Assembly: GCF_000380985.1 (NCBI RefSeq)
Contig: NZ_KB905711.1
Span: 1-62,888 of the forward strand
DNA from: Proteiniphilum acetatigenes DSM 18083
GTDB lineage: Bacteria; Bacteroidota; Bacteroidia; Bacteroidales; Dysgonomonadaceae
Direction of reading: 5' to 3'
DNA length: 62,888 nucleotides
Shown: positions 26,934 to 35,721 of the stretch, piece by piece
Numbering within the stretch: position 1 is the first letter of the stretch
Layout: each line of letters begins with the position of its first letter
Translations under genes and position numbers: made by a program
Notes under the pieces: generated by a model
What the model saw: the letters and a program-made list of their open reading frames with translations, nothing else
The model's database searches: none
What the model was told of the DNA's origin: nothing

Positions 26934-26956
26934 CAAAAAATAAATAATGAACTATT

Positions 26957-27337
26957 ATGAGCGAAAAGACGAGATATTCAGACGAGGAATTGGAAGAATT
27001 CCGAGCTATCATTAATGAGAAATTGCAGATAGCCAAACAGGAGTATGAAAATTACCGTGCTGCTGTCACCAATGCCGACGGAAACGATACGGTGGATACT
27101 TCTCCTACCTATAAAGTATTGGAGGAAGGTGCGTCTACCCTCTCCAAAGAAGAAGCGGGAAGGCTGGCACAACGTCAGATGAAGTTTATCCAGAATCTTC
27201 AGGCTGCCATGGTGCGCATTGAGAACGGAACTTATGGCATATGTCGTGAAACCGGTAAACTGATTCCGAAAGAACGTCTTCGCGCTGTGCCCCATGCCAC
27301 ATTGAGTATCGAGGCCAAGTCGCAAAAGAAAAAGTAA
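26957..27337 (+). CDS. TraR/DksA-family protein lacking the zinc cysteines
   Basis: This 126-residue protein has the DksA arrangement: a long coiled-coil hairpin (about residues 10-90) and a C-terminal zinc-finger-like end (RIENGTYGICRETGKLIPKERLRAVPHATLSIEAK). Only one Cys is present, where DksA has four, so zinc is probably not bound. That is usual in the Bacteroidota group. DksA-type proteins act in the RNA polymerase secondary channel, often together with ppGpp. It lies between ileS and lspA on the same strand. Confidence 0.9.
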   Translation: MSEKTRYSDEELEEFRAIINEKLQIAKQEYENYRAAVTNADGNDTVDTSPTYKVLEEGASTLSKEEAGRLAQRQMKFIQNLQAAMVRIENGTYGICRETGKLIPKERLRAVPHATLSIEAKSQKKK

Positions 27338-27436
27338 TCACTTCCCCGATGAAGACGAGGTTGGTATCTGTGAAAGTTGAAGGGAGGGGCAATGCTTCTT
27401 CCGGGTTTATTATGCCCGTAAAATAAAGAGAAACGT

Positions 27437-28114
27437 ATGAAGAAAAGTGTACGAAATAGATGGATTGCTATTGCCGTTGTTGTGGCAGTGCTCCTTGTCG
27501 ATCAACTTTCTAAAATATGGGTAAAAACACATATGGGTTTGTATGATGCCATTGATGTTTTCGACTGGTTTAAGATCTATTTTGTGGAGAATAACGGGAT
27601 GGCATTCGGTATTGAGGCGGGAGGAAAATTGTTTCTCTCGCTTTTCCGTATCATTGCTGTTGTTTTTATTGTTATTTATTTGTCGCGGCTGATAAAGCAG
27701 AGCTACGGAGCCGGATTTATTGCCTGTGTGGCGCTGATCCTGGCCGGTGCCTCGGGAAATATCATAGACAGTATCTTCTATGGTGTCATTTTTGAAGCAA
27801 GCTATCCGGGACATGTCGCTTCCTTTGTACCTTGGGGTGAAGGATATGCTTCCCTGCTTCACGGCAGAGTCGTAGATATGCTTTACTTTCCCATAGTCAG
27901 CGGGACATATCCGGATTGGGTGCCCTTTCTGGGGGGAGAGGAATTCCTTTTCTTCCGGTTTATCTTTAATATTGCCGACTCCGCTATTACGGTAGGTGTC
28001 ATCCTGATACTGCTTTTTTACAGAAGAACATTATCCTATTCATTGCTCTCGAAGAGTGAGCGTGAAAGACTGGAAAAAGAAAAACAAGATCAGCAATTCG
28101 GAAGTGAAGATTAG
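27437..28114 (+). CDS. lspA: Lipoprotein signal peptidase (signal peptidase II)
   Basis: LspA removes signal peptides from lipidated prolipoproteins in the inner membrane. Four hydrophobic segments are visible. The N-terminal part has LLVDQLSKIWVK and NNGMAFGIE. The two catalytic Asp residues lie in HGRVVDMLYFP and FNIADSAITVG. An insert between GNIIDSIFYG and HGRVVD accounts for the 225-residue length, above the roughly 160 of proteobacterial enzymes but usual in Bacteroidota. Its end overlaps the next gene, a predicted lipoprotein, so the two are translationally linked. Confidence 0.95.
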   Translation: MKKSVRNRWIAIAVVVAVLLVDQLSKIWVKTHMGLYDAIDVFDWFKIYFVENNGMAFGIEAGGKLFLSLFRIIAVVFIVIYLSRLIKQSYGAGFIACVALILAGASGNIIDSIFYGVIFEASYPGHVASFVPWGEGYASLLHGRVVDMLYFPIVSGTYPDWVPFLGGEEFLFFRFIFNIADSAITVGVILILLFYRRTLSYSLLSKSERERLEKEKQDQQFGSED

Positions 28115-29003
28115 AAAGAGTGTTGCATATTTGTTCCTGTTCATTCTATTAGGCGGACTGGCCTACTCCTGTCAGAACCGTCCCAAGGAGGTATTGAACA
28201 GAAAACAGATGGAACGGCTGATGTATGATGTGTATATCGCCGAGGCCACCATGGAAAACGACTATCAGAATTTCAACACTCCCGAGAAGAAAGAAGCGTA
28301 TATCAATAAGATATTTCAGTTACATAAAACTACTCAGGCGCAGTGGGATACCTCGTTGTCATGGTATTCTGACAGAATCGATCTCTATCTGAAAATGAAT
28401 GACTCGGTAAAGGCTCGCCTGCAGCGTGCCCGGCAAGAAATTGATGCTATGGTGGCACAGCAGACTCAGGGGCAACAGATTGATCCCGCACTACTGCCAC
28501 CCTCTTACCTGCCTCCTGTTTATATATTCTCGATGCCTGATGCAAAAAGAGGACTCCGGTTCCGCCTGGATTCCTCAGAAATTTCTTCCAAAGTTACCGG
28601 AGATGATTTTCTGTTTACTTTCAGTACAATAGGAATCCCACCCCGGTTTTCATCCTCCTTTACATCATTGCTTACAATGGTTTATTCAGATACTACCATC
28701 TACCGGTTCCAGAAAATAAGGGAAAATAAAACTTACGAACTCACCGGATCAAAGTATATTCCGGGAGATACGATCACCGAAATAAGGGGTTTTGTACACC
28801 TGCAGGATTCGACAGGTGTAATACCTCATATTCAATTATACAATATATTTTTCGGAGATATACAGTCAGCCGTTTTAGAAACAGACACTTTAAAGGTGGG
28901 GTTGGATACTCTGGATGGAGAACCGTTAAATCCTGATTCTGCGAGGCTTCCGGTCCCGGATTCCATGAATTCTTTTCAACCTGATTCCATACAAGAGATG
29001 TAA
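28104..29003 (+). CDS. DUF4296 lipoprotein
   Basis: The protein has the DUF4296 N-terminal region (LNRKQMERLMYDVYIAEATMENDYQNF) found in many Bacteroidota lipoproteins next to lspA. Starting at the GTG at 28104 gives a clean lipoprotein signal (VKIRKSVAYLFLFILLGG, then LAYSC). A longer GTG start at 28056 would place a charged tail before the signal and overlap lspA by 59 bp. The short start overlaps by 11 bp. The C-terminal half has beta-strand character and a Pro/Asp/Ser-rich end. Function is unknown, but the neighbour suggests envelope work. Confidence 0.82.
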   Translation: MKIRKSVAYLFLFILLGGLAYSCQNRPKEVLNRKQMERLMYDVYIAEATMENDYQNFNTPEKKEAYINKIFQLHKTTQAQWDTSLSWYSDRIDLYLKMNDSVKARLQRARQEIDAMVAQQTQGQQIDPALLPPSYLPPVYIFSMPDAKRGLRFRLDSSEISSKVTGDDFLFTFSTIGIPPRFSSSFTSLLTMVYSDTTIYRFQKIRENKTYELTGSKYIPGDTITEIRGFVHLQDSTGVIPHIQLYNIFFGDIQSAVLETDTLKVGLDTLDGEPLNPDSARLPVPDSMNSFQPDSIQEM

Positions 29004-29062
29004 TATAATGCCCTATAGAGAAAAGTAATATGTCATAATGACTTATATTTTAGATAAATTGC

Positions 29063-29070
29063 TATATTTG
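29063..29070 (+). promoter_or_regulatory. -7 promoter element for ppdK
   Basis: TATATTTG is an exact TAnnTTTG match 61 bp before the ppdK start. Confidence 0.6.
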
Positions 29071-29131
29071 CCGGATAAAATAAAAATAATAATAAAATTT
29101 TAACATTTACTTGTCATAACTTAACATCAAA

Positions 29132-31849
29132 ATGAAAAAAAAGAGAGTTTATACCTTTGGAAACGGTGCAGCTGAAGGGCGGGCAGATATGAAAAACCTG
29201 CTTGGCGGGAAGGGTGCGAATCTTGCAGAAATGAATTTAATTGGCGTTCCCGTTCCTCCGGGTTTCACTATTACTACTGAAGTCTGTACGGAATATAACG
29301 AATTGGGTAGAGATTATGTGGTAGGTCTCCTGAAAGAGGAAGTTGAGCAAGCAGTAGCCCAAATTGAAGAACTGACAGGAACAAAGTTCGGAGACAAGGA
29401 GAACCCCTGTCTGGTATCTGTCCGTTCCGGCTCGCGTGTATCCATGCCCGGAATGATGGACACCGTGTTAAATCTTGGCCTGAATGATGATGCCGTGGAG
29501 GGAATTGCCAGAAAGTCGGGTAATGAGCGTTTTGCCTGGGATTCCTATCGCCGTTTTGTGCAGATGTATGGGGATGTGGTATTGGGAATGAAGCCCCAGA
29601 GTAAAGAAGATATCGATCCTTTCGAAGAGATTATGGATGAAGTGAAGGAGTCTAAAGGAATAGAATTGGATACCGATCTTACCACCGACGACCTGAAAGA
29701 ACTTGTCAAAAAATTCAAGGCAGCTGTAAAAGAAAATACCGGTAACGATTTTCCGGTAGATCCCTGGGATCAGTTATGGGGAGCCGTGTGCGCAGTATTC
29801 GACAGTTGGATGAACGAACGTGCGATCCTCTACCGCAAGATGAATAACTTCCCCGAAGAGTGGGGTACTGCCGTCAATGTGCAGGCTATGGTATATGGGA
29901 ATATGGGTAAGACTTCCGGTACGGGAGTTGCTTTCACCCGCGATGCAGCCACAGGAGAAGATATCTTCAACGGTGAATACCTGATCGATGCACAGGGTGA
30001 AGATGTGGTGGCCGGAGTACGCACACCTCAGCAGATCACTACCGAGGGATCCCGTCGTTGGGCAAAACTGCAGGGTATTTCCGAAGAGGAGCGTGCTGCA
30101 AAATATCCCTCGCTCGAAGAAGCGCTTCCCGCATGTGCACAGGAGTTGATTGAAGTTCAGCAGAAGCTGGAGGATTATTTCAAGGATATGCAGGACCTTG
30201 AATTCACCATCCAGGACGGAAAACTCTGGTTATTGCAGACCCGTAGTGGAAAACGTACCGGTGCTGCGATGGTGAAAATCGCTATTGATATGCTCCACCA
30301 GGGATATATTGATGAAAAAACTGCACTTAAACGGTGTGACGCTGAAAAGTTGGATGAGTTGCTCCATCCTGTTTTCGATAAGAAATTGTTGGCTAAGGCA
30401 AAACCGCTGACCAATGGTCTGCCTGCTTCCCCGGGAGCTGCTACCGGTCAGGTGGTATTTCATGCCGATGAGGCCGAAGAATGGAGTAAGCAAGGTAAAC
30501 AAGTGATCCTTTGCCGTATTGAAACATCGCCCGAAGATTTACGTGGTATGGCTACTGCGCAGGGAATCCTTACTGCACGCGGCGGAATGACTTCCCACGC
30601 AGCCGTAGTGGCAAGGGGAATGGGTAAATGTTGTGTTTCGGCTGCCAACAATGTGGTGATCAATTATAAAGAACGTACCATGACCATTAACGGCAAGGAG
30701 CTGAAAGAGGGAGACTGGATATCATTGAACGGTTCCACCGGTCTTGTATATGAAGGTAGAATAGAAACCCAGGATGCTGAACTGGATGCCGATTTCAACG
30801 AATTGATGGAGATCGCCGATAAATATGCCCGTATGGATGTGAGAACTAATGCCGATACCCCGCGTGATGCCAAAGTGGCCCGCGATTTTGGAGCTAGAGG
30901 TATTGGTTTGTGCCGTACGGAACATATGTTCTTTGAAGAAGATAAGATCATTCCCATGAGGGAGATGATCCTCGCAAAAGATGAAGAGGGGCGTAGGAAA
31001 GCGTTGGAGAAACTGCTCCCATTGCAGAAAAAGGATTTTGCCGGAATTTTCAGGGCGATGGACGGCCTGCCCGTTACTGTTCGCCTGCTCGATCCGCCAT
31101 TGCACGAGTTTGTCCCCCACGATGAAAAAGGGCAGATGGAAATGGCCAGGGTAATGGGAATCTCTTACAAAGATATTCACGAACGGGTGGAAGGATTGCT
31201 CGAATCAAACCCGATGCTCGGATTGCGTGGTTGCCGCCTTGGAAACCTCTATCCTGAGATCACCGAGATGCAGGCCCGTGCCATAATGGAAGTGGCCATT
31301 GAGCTGAAGGAAGAAGGTATTACCGCTTGTCCTGAAATCATGGTTCCCCTCACCGGTATCGTCCATGAGTTCAAAGCCCAGAAAGACATCATCGAGAATA
31401 CTATCCAAAAAGTATTTGCAGAAAAGAACGATTCGGTAGAGTATAAGATCGGTACGATGATTGAGATACCTCGTGCAGCACTTACGGCGCATAAGATTGC
31501 CAGAGAGGCCGATTTCTTCTCATTCGGAACGAACGACCTTACGCAAATGACCTTCGGTTATAGCCGTGACGACGTGGCTAAATTCCTGCCGATGTATCTG
31601 GATAAGGGAATCCTGAAACATGATCCGTTTGCGGTACTCGACCAAAATGGAGTAGGACAGCTTGTAAGTATGGCTGTGCAGAAAGGACGTGAAGTCAGAC
31701 CCACCCTTAAGTGCGGTATTTGTGGAGAGCACGGGGGCGAACCGTCGTCAGTGAAATTCTGCCATACGGTGGGACTGAACTATGTTTCCTGTTCACCGTT
31801 CCGTGTACCTATTGCACGCTTAGCCGCAGCACAGGCCGCGATTGGATAA
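29132..31849 (+). CDS. ppdK: Pyruvate, phosphate dikinase
   Basis: PPDK interconverts pyruvate, ATP and phosphate with PEP, AMP and pyrophosphate, linking glycolysis and gluconeogenesis in anaerobes. The N-terminal ATP-grasp domain has NLLGGKGANLAEM and SVRSGSRVSMPGMMDT. The phosphorylated His is in the swivelling domain segment ARGGMTSHAAVVARGMG. The C-terminal TIM barrel has GLCRTEHMFFEEDK, SFGTNDLTQMTFGYSRDD and the catalytic Cys in KCGICGEHGGEP. The 905-residue length is standard. It is monocistronic, with its own promoter and terminator. Confidence 0.98.
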   Translation: MKKKRVYTFGNGAAEGRADMKNLLGGKGANLAEMNLIGVPVPPGFTITTEVCTEYNELGRDYVVGLLKEEVEQAVAQIEELTGTKFGDKENPCLVSVRSGSRVSMPGMMDTVLNLGLNDDAVEGIARKSGNERFAWDSYRRFVQMYGDVVLGMKPQSKEDIDPFEEIMDEVKESKGIELDTDLTTDDLKELVKKFKAAVKENTGNDFPVDPWDQLWGAVCAVFDSWMNERAILYRKMNNFPEEWGTAVNVQAMVYGNMGKTSGTGVAFTRDAATGEDIFNGEYLIDAQGEDVVAGVRTPQQITTEGSRRWAKLQGISEEERAAKYPSLEEALPACAQELIEVQQKLEDYFKDMQDLEFTIQDGKLWLLQTRSGKRTGAAMVKIAIDMLHQGYIDEKTALKRCDAEKLDELLHPVFDKKLLAKAKPLTNGLPASPGAATGQVVFHADEAEEWSKQGKQVILCRIETSPEDLRGMATAQGILTARGGMTSHAAVVARGMGKCCVSAANNVVINYKERTMTINGKELKEGDWISLNGSTGLVYEGRIETQDAELDADFNELMEIADKYARMDVRTNADTPRDAKVARDFGARGIGLCRTEHMFFEEDKIIPMREMILAKDEEGRRKALEKLLPLQKKDFAGIFRAMDGLPVTVRLLDPPLHEFVPHDEKGQMEMARVMGISYKDIHERVEGLLESNPMLGLRGCRLGNLYPEITEMQARAIMEVAIELKEEGITACPEIMVPLTGIVHEFKAQKDIIENTIQKVFAEKNDSVEYKIGTMIEIPRAALTAHKIAREADFFSFGTNDLTQMTFGYSRDDVAKFLPMYLDKGILKHDPFAVLDQNGVGQLVSMAVQKGREVRPTLKCGICGEHGGEPSSVKFCHTVGLNYVSCSPFRVPIARLAAAQAAIG

Positions 31850-31873
31850 GCAGTCTTTTTTAGACATCTCATT

Positions 31874-31900
31874 GCAGAGGCGCCCTAACGGCGTCTCTGC
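31874..31900 (+). terminator. Intrinsic terminator of ppdK
   Basis: A 10-bp stem with one G-T pair (GCAGAGGCGC with GCGTCTCTGC) is followed by CTGTTTTATAA. Confidence 0.7.
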
Positions 31901-31992
31901 CTGTTTTATAACCGTCAATCCTTTATAACTACTTTTAACCATCAAACTATTTTGCTACTAAGGGGATTATCATTACTTTTACATCAGTATTT

Positions 31993-32070
31993 TAATGTGA
32001 TGATGTGATGATTTATTGATGTGATAATTATAATCAGCAAATCGGTAAATCAGCAAATCGGTAAATCAAC
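31993..32070 (+). repeat. Low-complexity tandem repeats upstream of the surA-like gene
   Basis: First come copies of GATGTGAT-type units (31996-32027). Then follow about 2.5 copies of the 16-mer AATCAGCAAATCGGTA. The tract ends just before the ATG at 32075 and is similar in style to the repeats around the four-helix-bundle unit at 46771-47328. Confidence 0.65.
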
Positions 32071-32074
32071 AAGT

Positions 32075-33445
32075 ATGAAATATTCAGTGAAGATATTGTT
32101 TTCTCTTATAGTGTTGTTATTCGCTTCTGGTCTGATGTTTGCCCAAAATAATGTGATCGATGAAATCGTATGGGTGGTAGGCGATGAAGCTATCCTGAAA
32201 TCAGAAGTGGAAGAATACCGCAAAGAGATCCTGATGCAGAATCAGCGTATTGAAGGTGATCCCTATTGTTTTATTCCCGAGCAGTTGGCTATCAGAAAAC
32301 TGTTTCTCGATCAGGCGAAATTGGACAGTATTACGGTACAGGAATCACAGGTGACCCGTTCACTTGAGTATATGATCAATGAATACATTGCTTCCGTTGG
32401 TTCAGTAGAGAGATTAGAAGAGTATTGGGGTAAAAGTATTACTGCAATCCGGGAAGACATGCGTGAACAGATTCGTGAGCAGCAGCTTATAGAAGGAGTA
32501 CAGCAGAAACATTTTGGGAACGTACAATTGACTCCTTCCGAAATCCGGAAGTACTATAACAGCCTTCCGCAGGATAGCTTGCCCTTTATTCCGACTACTT
32601 TAGAAGTACAAATTATTACTGTGGAACCGGAAATTCCATTGGAGGAAATCGATAGGGTGAAAGCCCAACTGCGTAATTTTACGGAACAGATAACCAGTGG
32701 AAAGAATACCTTTTCTACACTGGCATTGCTTCATTCCGAAGATCCGGGAAGTGCACTGAGGGGAGGAGAACTCGGTTTTATGAGCCGCTCTACCTTATCT
32801 CCTGAATTTGCCAATGTGGCCTTCGCGCTGAATGATCCGCAAAAAGTATCGAATGTTGTGGAAACAGAGTATGGGTTTCATATTATCCAGTTAATCGAGC
32901 GGAGAAACGATATGGGGAATTTCCGCCACATATTGCTGAAGCCCAAGGCTCCCCAGGTATCTCTCGACACGGCGCTGATCCGCCTCGATTCCATCAGGAC
33001 AGGGATCACGGCCAAAAAGATCACGTTCGATGATGCGGCCACTTATCTCTCTGCCGATAAAGATACCCGGAATAACAGGGGGATCATGGTGAACAATACT
33101 CCCAGAAGCCCCAATGCCGGTACGCCCCGTTTTGCACTGAACGAGTTGAATCAGGATATTGCAAAGATTGCGGGAGAGATGGCAAAAGGAGAGGTGTCCG
33201 AACCGTTTATTATGATGAATGACAAAGGGCGCGAGGTGGCAGCTGTCATTAAAATTACCGACCGTAACGAAGGGCATAGGGCCAATATCAATAACGATTA
33301 CCAAATTATCAAACAAATGGCTGAGAATGCCAAACAGCAAAAGCTTGTGGATGAATGGCTACAGGACAAGATCAGGAAAACCTATGTTCGCATAGACCCG
33401 CAATGGCAGGGATGCGAGTATAAATATCAGGATTGGTTAAAGTAA
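32075..33445 (+). CDS. SurA-like periplasmic peptidylprolyl isomerase/chaperone
   Basis: The protein has a signal peptide (KYSVKILFSLIVLLFASG, then LMFAQ), a SurA-type N-terminal helical region with EIVWVVGDEAILKSEVEEYR, and two parvulin domains. The first parvulin domain has HSEDPGSALRGGELGFMSRSTL and YGFHIIQLIERR. SurA escorts outer-membrane proteins through the periplasm, with or without proline isomerase activity. The start at 32075 follows the repeat tract; an ATG at 32021 would add repeat-encoded residues. The OstA-like gene follows by 16 bp, pointing to a shared role in outer-membrane assembly. Confidence 0.9.
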   Translation: MKYSVKILFSLIVLLFASGLMFAQNNVIDEIVWVVGDEAILKSEVEEYRKEILMQNQRIEGDPYCFIPEQLAIRKLFLDQAKLDSITVQESQVTRSLEYMINEYIASVGSVERLEEYWGKSITAIREDMREQIREQQLIEGVQQKHFGNVQLTPSEIRKYYNSLPQDSLPFIPTTLEVQIITVEPEIPLEEIDRVKAQLRNFTEQITSGKNTFSTLALLHSEDPGSALRGGELGFMSRSTLSPEFANVAFALNDPQKVSNVVETEYGFHIIQLIERRNDMGNFRHILLKPKAPQVSLDTALIRLDSIRTGITAKKITFDDAATYLSADKDTRNNRGIMVNNTPRSPNAGTPRFALNELNQDIAKIAGEMAKGEVSEPFIMMNDKGREVAAVIKITDRNEGHRANINNDYQIIKQMAENAKQQKLVDEWLQDKIRKTYVRIDPQWQGCEYKYQDWLK

Positions 33446-33461
33446 CGGCTTTCTTATAACA

Positions 33462-35087
33462 ATGGAGAAACAACGCTCGCATTCTTTCCGGGGAAGCAAA
33501 TTCCTGTCGGGCCTGCTTTCGCTCATTATAATGTCGGCTTATGCACAGCAACCACCCGTGCAGCGGTCTGTCGGAGAGCCGCCTGTCGAGATTGTGGAAA
33601 TGAGGCAGGCTGATCTGTTGAGTAAAAGAGACGGATTGGATGCGCAGATCTTTACGGGTAATGTGATCTTCTATCATGAGGGAGCGTTCATGTATTGCGA
33701 TAGTGCTTACCTCTATCAGCAAGCCAACTCGTTTGAAGCATTCAGTAATGTAAGGATGGAGCAGGGGGACACCATCTTTGTGTATGGTGATTACCTGCAC
33801 TACGATGGAAATATCCGCTTGGCCCGGCTTCGTGACAATATACGGATGGAGGATCGTACCGCCACGCTCTTTACTGACAGCCTTGATTATGACCGGGCAG
33901 CCAATCTCGGATATTACTTTGATGGAGGGATGCTGGTAGACGAGGAGAACGAGTTGACCTCTTACTGGGGGCAATATAGCCCTGAGACCAAGGAGGCGCT
34001 GTTCAGTGACAGTGTGAAACTGGTCAATGAAGATTATATCATTTACGCCGATACGCTGAAATATAATACCGAATCGAAATTTGCCGATATCCTCGGCCCT
34101 TCGCGTATTGTATCGGACAGCGGTTATGTACATACAAGCAAGGGGTGGTATAACACTGTGACCGATGATTCCAAATTATTGGATCGTTCGGAAGTGTATA
34201 GCAATGACGGAACAAAAGTGCTTATCGGCGACACCATTCTCTATAACCGTCAAACGGGTTTGGGAGAGGTCTTTGGCGATATGTTCCTCGAGGACAGGGC
34301 ACAAAAGGCTATCCTACGGGGGAATTACGGTTACTATGACGAAAAAACGGAGTACGGGATGGCTACCGACAGGGCATATGCCATTGACTACTCTCAGGGT
34401 GACAGCCTGTTTGTGCACGGTGATACGCTCATCATGAAAACCGATTCGATATATCGCGAGGTAAAGGCTTTCTATGATGTGAGGTTCTACCGCTCCGATC
34501 TTCAGGGTGTGTGCGACTCGTTGCACTACGCTTCGGCCGACTCTATGCTCTATATGATTGGTGATCCCGTAGTATGGAGTGATAATAATCAGATATTGGG
34601 GAATCGGATCGATATTTTTCTGAATGATTCTACCATCGAAAAAGCCATTGTGAGGGATTATGCATTGGCTATTCAGAAGAGAATAGAAGAGGATCAGTTC
34701 AATCAATTGAGTGGAAGAGATATGACTGCTTTCTTTCGCGGCGGGGAACTCTATCATGTCTTGGTAGAAGGGGATGCCGTAACGTTATATTATGCGGTAC
34801 AGGAAGATAGTACCCTCATCGGGCTGAACAGGATGGAGAGCGCTTACCTGGAAATAGATACGGAAAATAACCAGATTACAAAGTTAAAAACATATTCAGC
34901 CACTTCAGGTGTTATGACTCCTTTGCCCCTGTTAAAACCCGAAGAGACTCGACTGAAAGAATTTGTCTGGCTCGATTATTTGCGTCCTACTGACCCCGAT
35001 GATATATTCCGCAGTAACGAACGGCGTAGCTCCGAAGCTACCGAACCCCGTCGGGGGCGTTTTGAGAGAGAAGATATCACACTCTAA
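33462..35087 (+). CDS. OstA-like (LptA/LptD N-terminal type) periplasmic protein
   Basis: A short signal peptide (LLSLIIMSAYAQ) is followed by a chain of OstA/LptA beta-jellyroll repeats. Strand pairs such as GNVIFYHEGAFMYCDSAYLYQ, YGDYLHYDG, LIGDTILYNRQTG and FLNDSTIEKA recur through residues 50-420. LptA-type proteins form the bridge that carries lipopolysaccharide across the periplasm. At 541 residues this is much longer than LptA, which fits the Bacteroidota OstA-like family. The C-terminal end is rich in Arg, Ser and Glu. It follows the SurA-like gene directly, and the pair is likely an operon. Confidence 0.85.
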   Translation: MEKQRSHSFRGSKFLSGLLSLIIMSAYAQQPPVQRSVGEPPVEIVEMRQADLLSKRDGLDAQIFTGNVIFYHEGAFMYCDSAYLYQQANSFEAFSNVRMEQGDTIFVYGDYLHYDGNIRLARLRDNIRMEDRTATLFTDSLDYDRAANLGYYFDGGMLVDEENELTSYWGQYSPETKEALFSDSVKLVNEDYIIYADTLKYNTESKFADILGPSRIVSDSGYVHTSKGWYNTVTDDSKLLDRSEVYSNDGTKVLIGDTILYNRQTGLGEVFGDMFLEDRAQKAILRGNYGYYDEKTEYGMATDRAYAIDYSQGDSLFVHGDTLIMKTDSIYREVKAFYDVRFYRSDLQGVCDSLHYASADSMLYMIGDPVVWSDNNQILGNRIDIFLNDSTIEKAIVRDYALAIQKRIEEDQFNQLSGRDMTAFFRGGELYHVLVEGDAVTLYYAVQEDSTLIGLNRMESAYLEIDTENNQITKLKTYSATSGVMTPLPLLKPEETRLKEFVWLDYLRPTDPDDIFRSNERRSSEATEPRRGRFEREDITL

Positions 35088-35188
35088 TCCTGCGTGATTT
35101 GTCAGTCTATTTTATATATTTTCATACGATTAAAATTATTGATTTTCAAATGTATCGTATGGAACTCGCTTTTAATCATGATTTTGTG

Positions 35189-35203
35189 TGATAACGATTA
35201 TCA
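35189..35203. promoter_or_regulatory. Fur-box-like palindrome
   Basis: TGATAACGATTATCA is an inverted repeat (TGATAA/TTATCA, 3-bp centre) close to the GATAATGATwATC Fur pattern. It lies in the 292-bp gap before the small membrane protein gene and mutL. No -7 element could be tied to it. Confidence 0.35.
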
Positions 35204-35248
35204 TGCTCGTTTCATAATATAAGATGCATCTCGGAAAATCTCAACAAG

Positions 35249-35330
35249 TTAGTTGTTTTCTACGCTCGACATAGTCAAAACTTGTTTTGCCTCTGTGCTT
35301 GCTTATCGAAAACATTCAAGTAAACTTGGC
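35249..35330 (+). repeat. Dispersed intergenic repeat, copy C
   Basis: It aligns with copy A from 910 onward: TTAGTTGTTTTCTACGCTC, then CATAGTCAAAAC, TGCTTGCTTATCGAAAACATT-like sequence, and AAGTAAACTTGG. It sits just upstream of the small gene at 35380. Confidence 0.75.
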
Positions 35331-35379
35331 TTACCTCTCAACTTTCATTATATTTGTATAAACCAAACAGCAGCTTATT

Positions 35380-35703
35380 ATGGGTATTTTCTTTTTTTAC
35401 AATAACCGAAAGCCGCGTAAATTCAATTATACGCCTATCCTTTACAATCCGGAAGAGGAGGAACGCAGGAAGAACTTGCAGGATCGGATCGAGAAGGTCA
35501 AAAGAGAGATGGGTGTACTGCCGGAAGAAAAAACAGCCGAAAAGAAAGATTTTAAGGCGGAATTTGTTTCTCAAACACGTCATCTGAAAAAACGTAAAGA
35601 GAGGGAGAGTTCCGGGAGAAATTCTTTTTTTGCCAATAATGGATTGCTAATCATTATTCTGGTGGTTCTTTTCGCGATCTTCTTCTTCTGGTTTTTACGA
35701 TAG
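35380..35703 (+). CDS. Small tail-anchored membrane protein
   Basis: The protein is 107 residues. It starts MGIFFFYNNRKPRKFNYTP and has a charged helical middle (EEEERRKNLQDRIEKVKREM). One membrane segment lies at the C-terminus (LLIIILVVLFAIFFFWFLR), so it is probably anchored by its tail with most of it in the cytoplasm. It lies 18 bp before mutL. Small proteins of this type often precede mutL in Bacteroidales; I know of no function for them. Confidence 0.8.
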   Translation: MGIFFFYNNRKPRKFNYTPILYNPEEEERRKNLQDRIEKVKREMGVLPEEKTAEKKDFKAEFVSQTRHLKKRKERESSGRNSFFANNGLLIIILVVLFAIFFFWFLR

Positions 35704-35721
35704 ATAGCACAGATATACACT

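Noticed and set aside
33372-34133. Long minus-strand frame opposite the OstA-like gene
   Set aside because: Shadow of the forward gene, with no domain pattern and no promoter.
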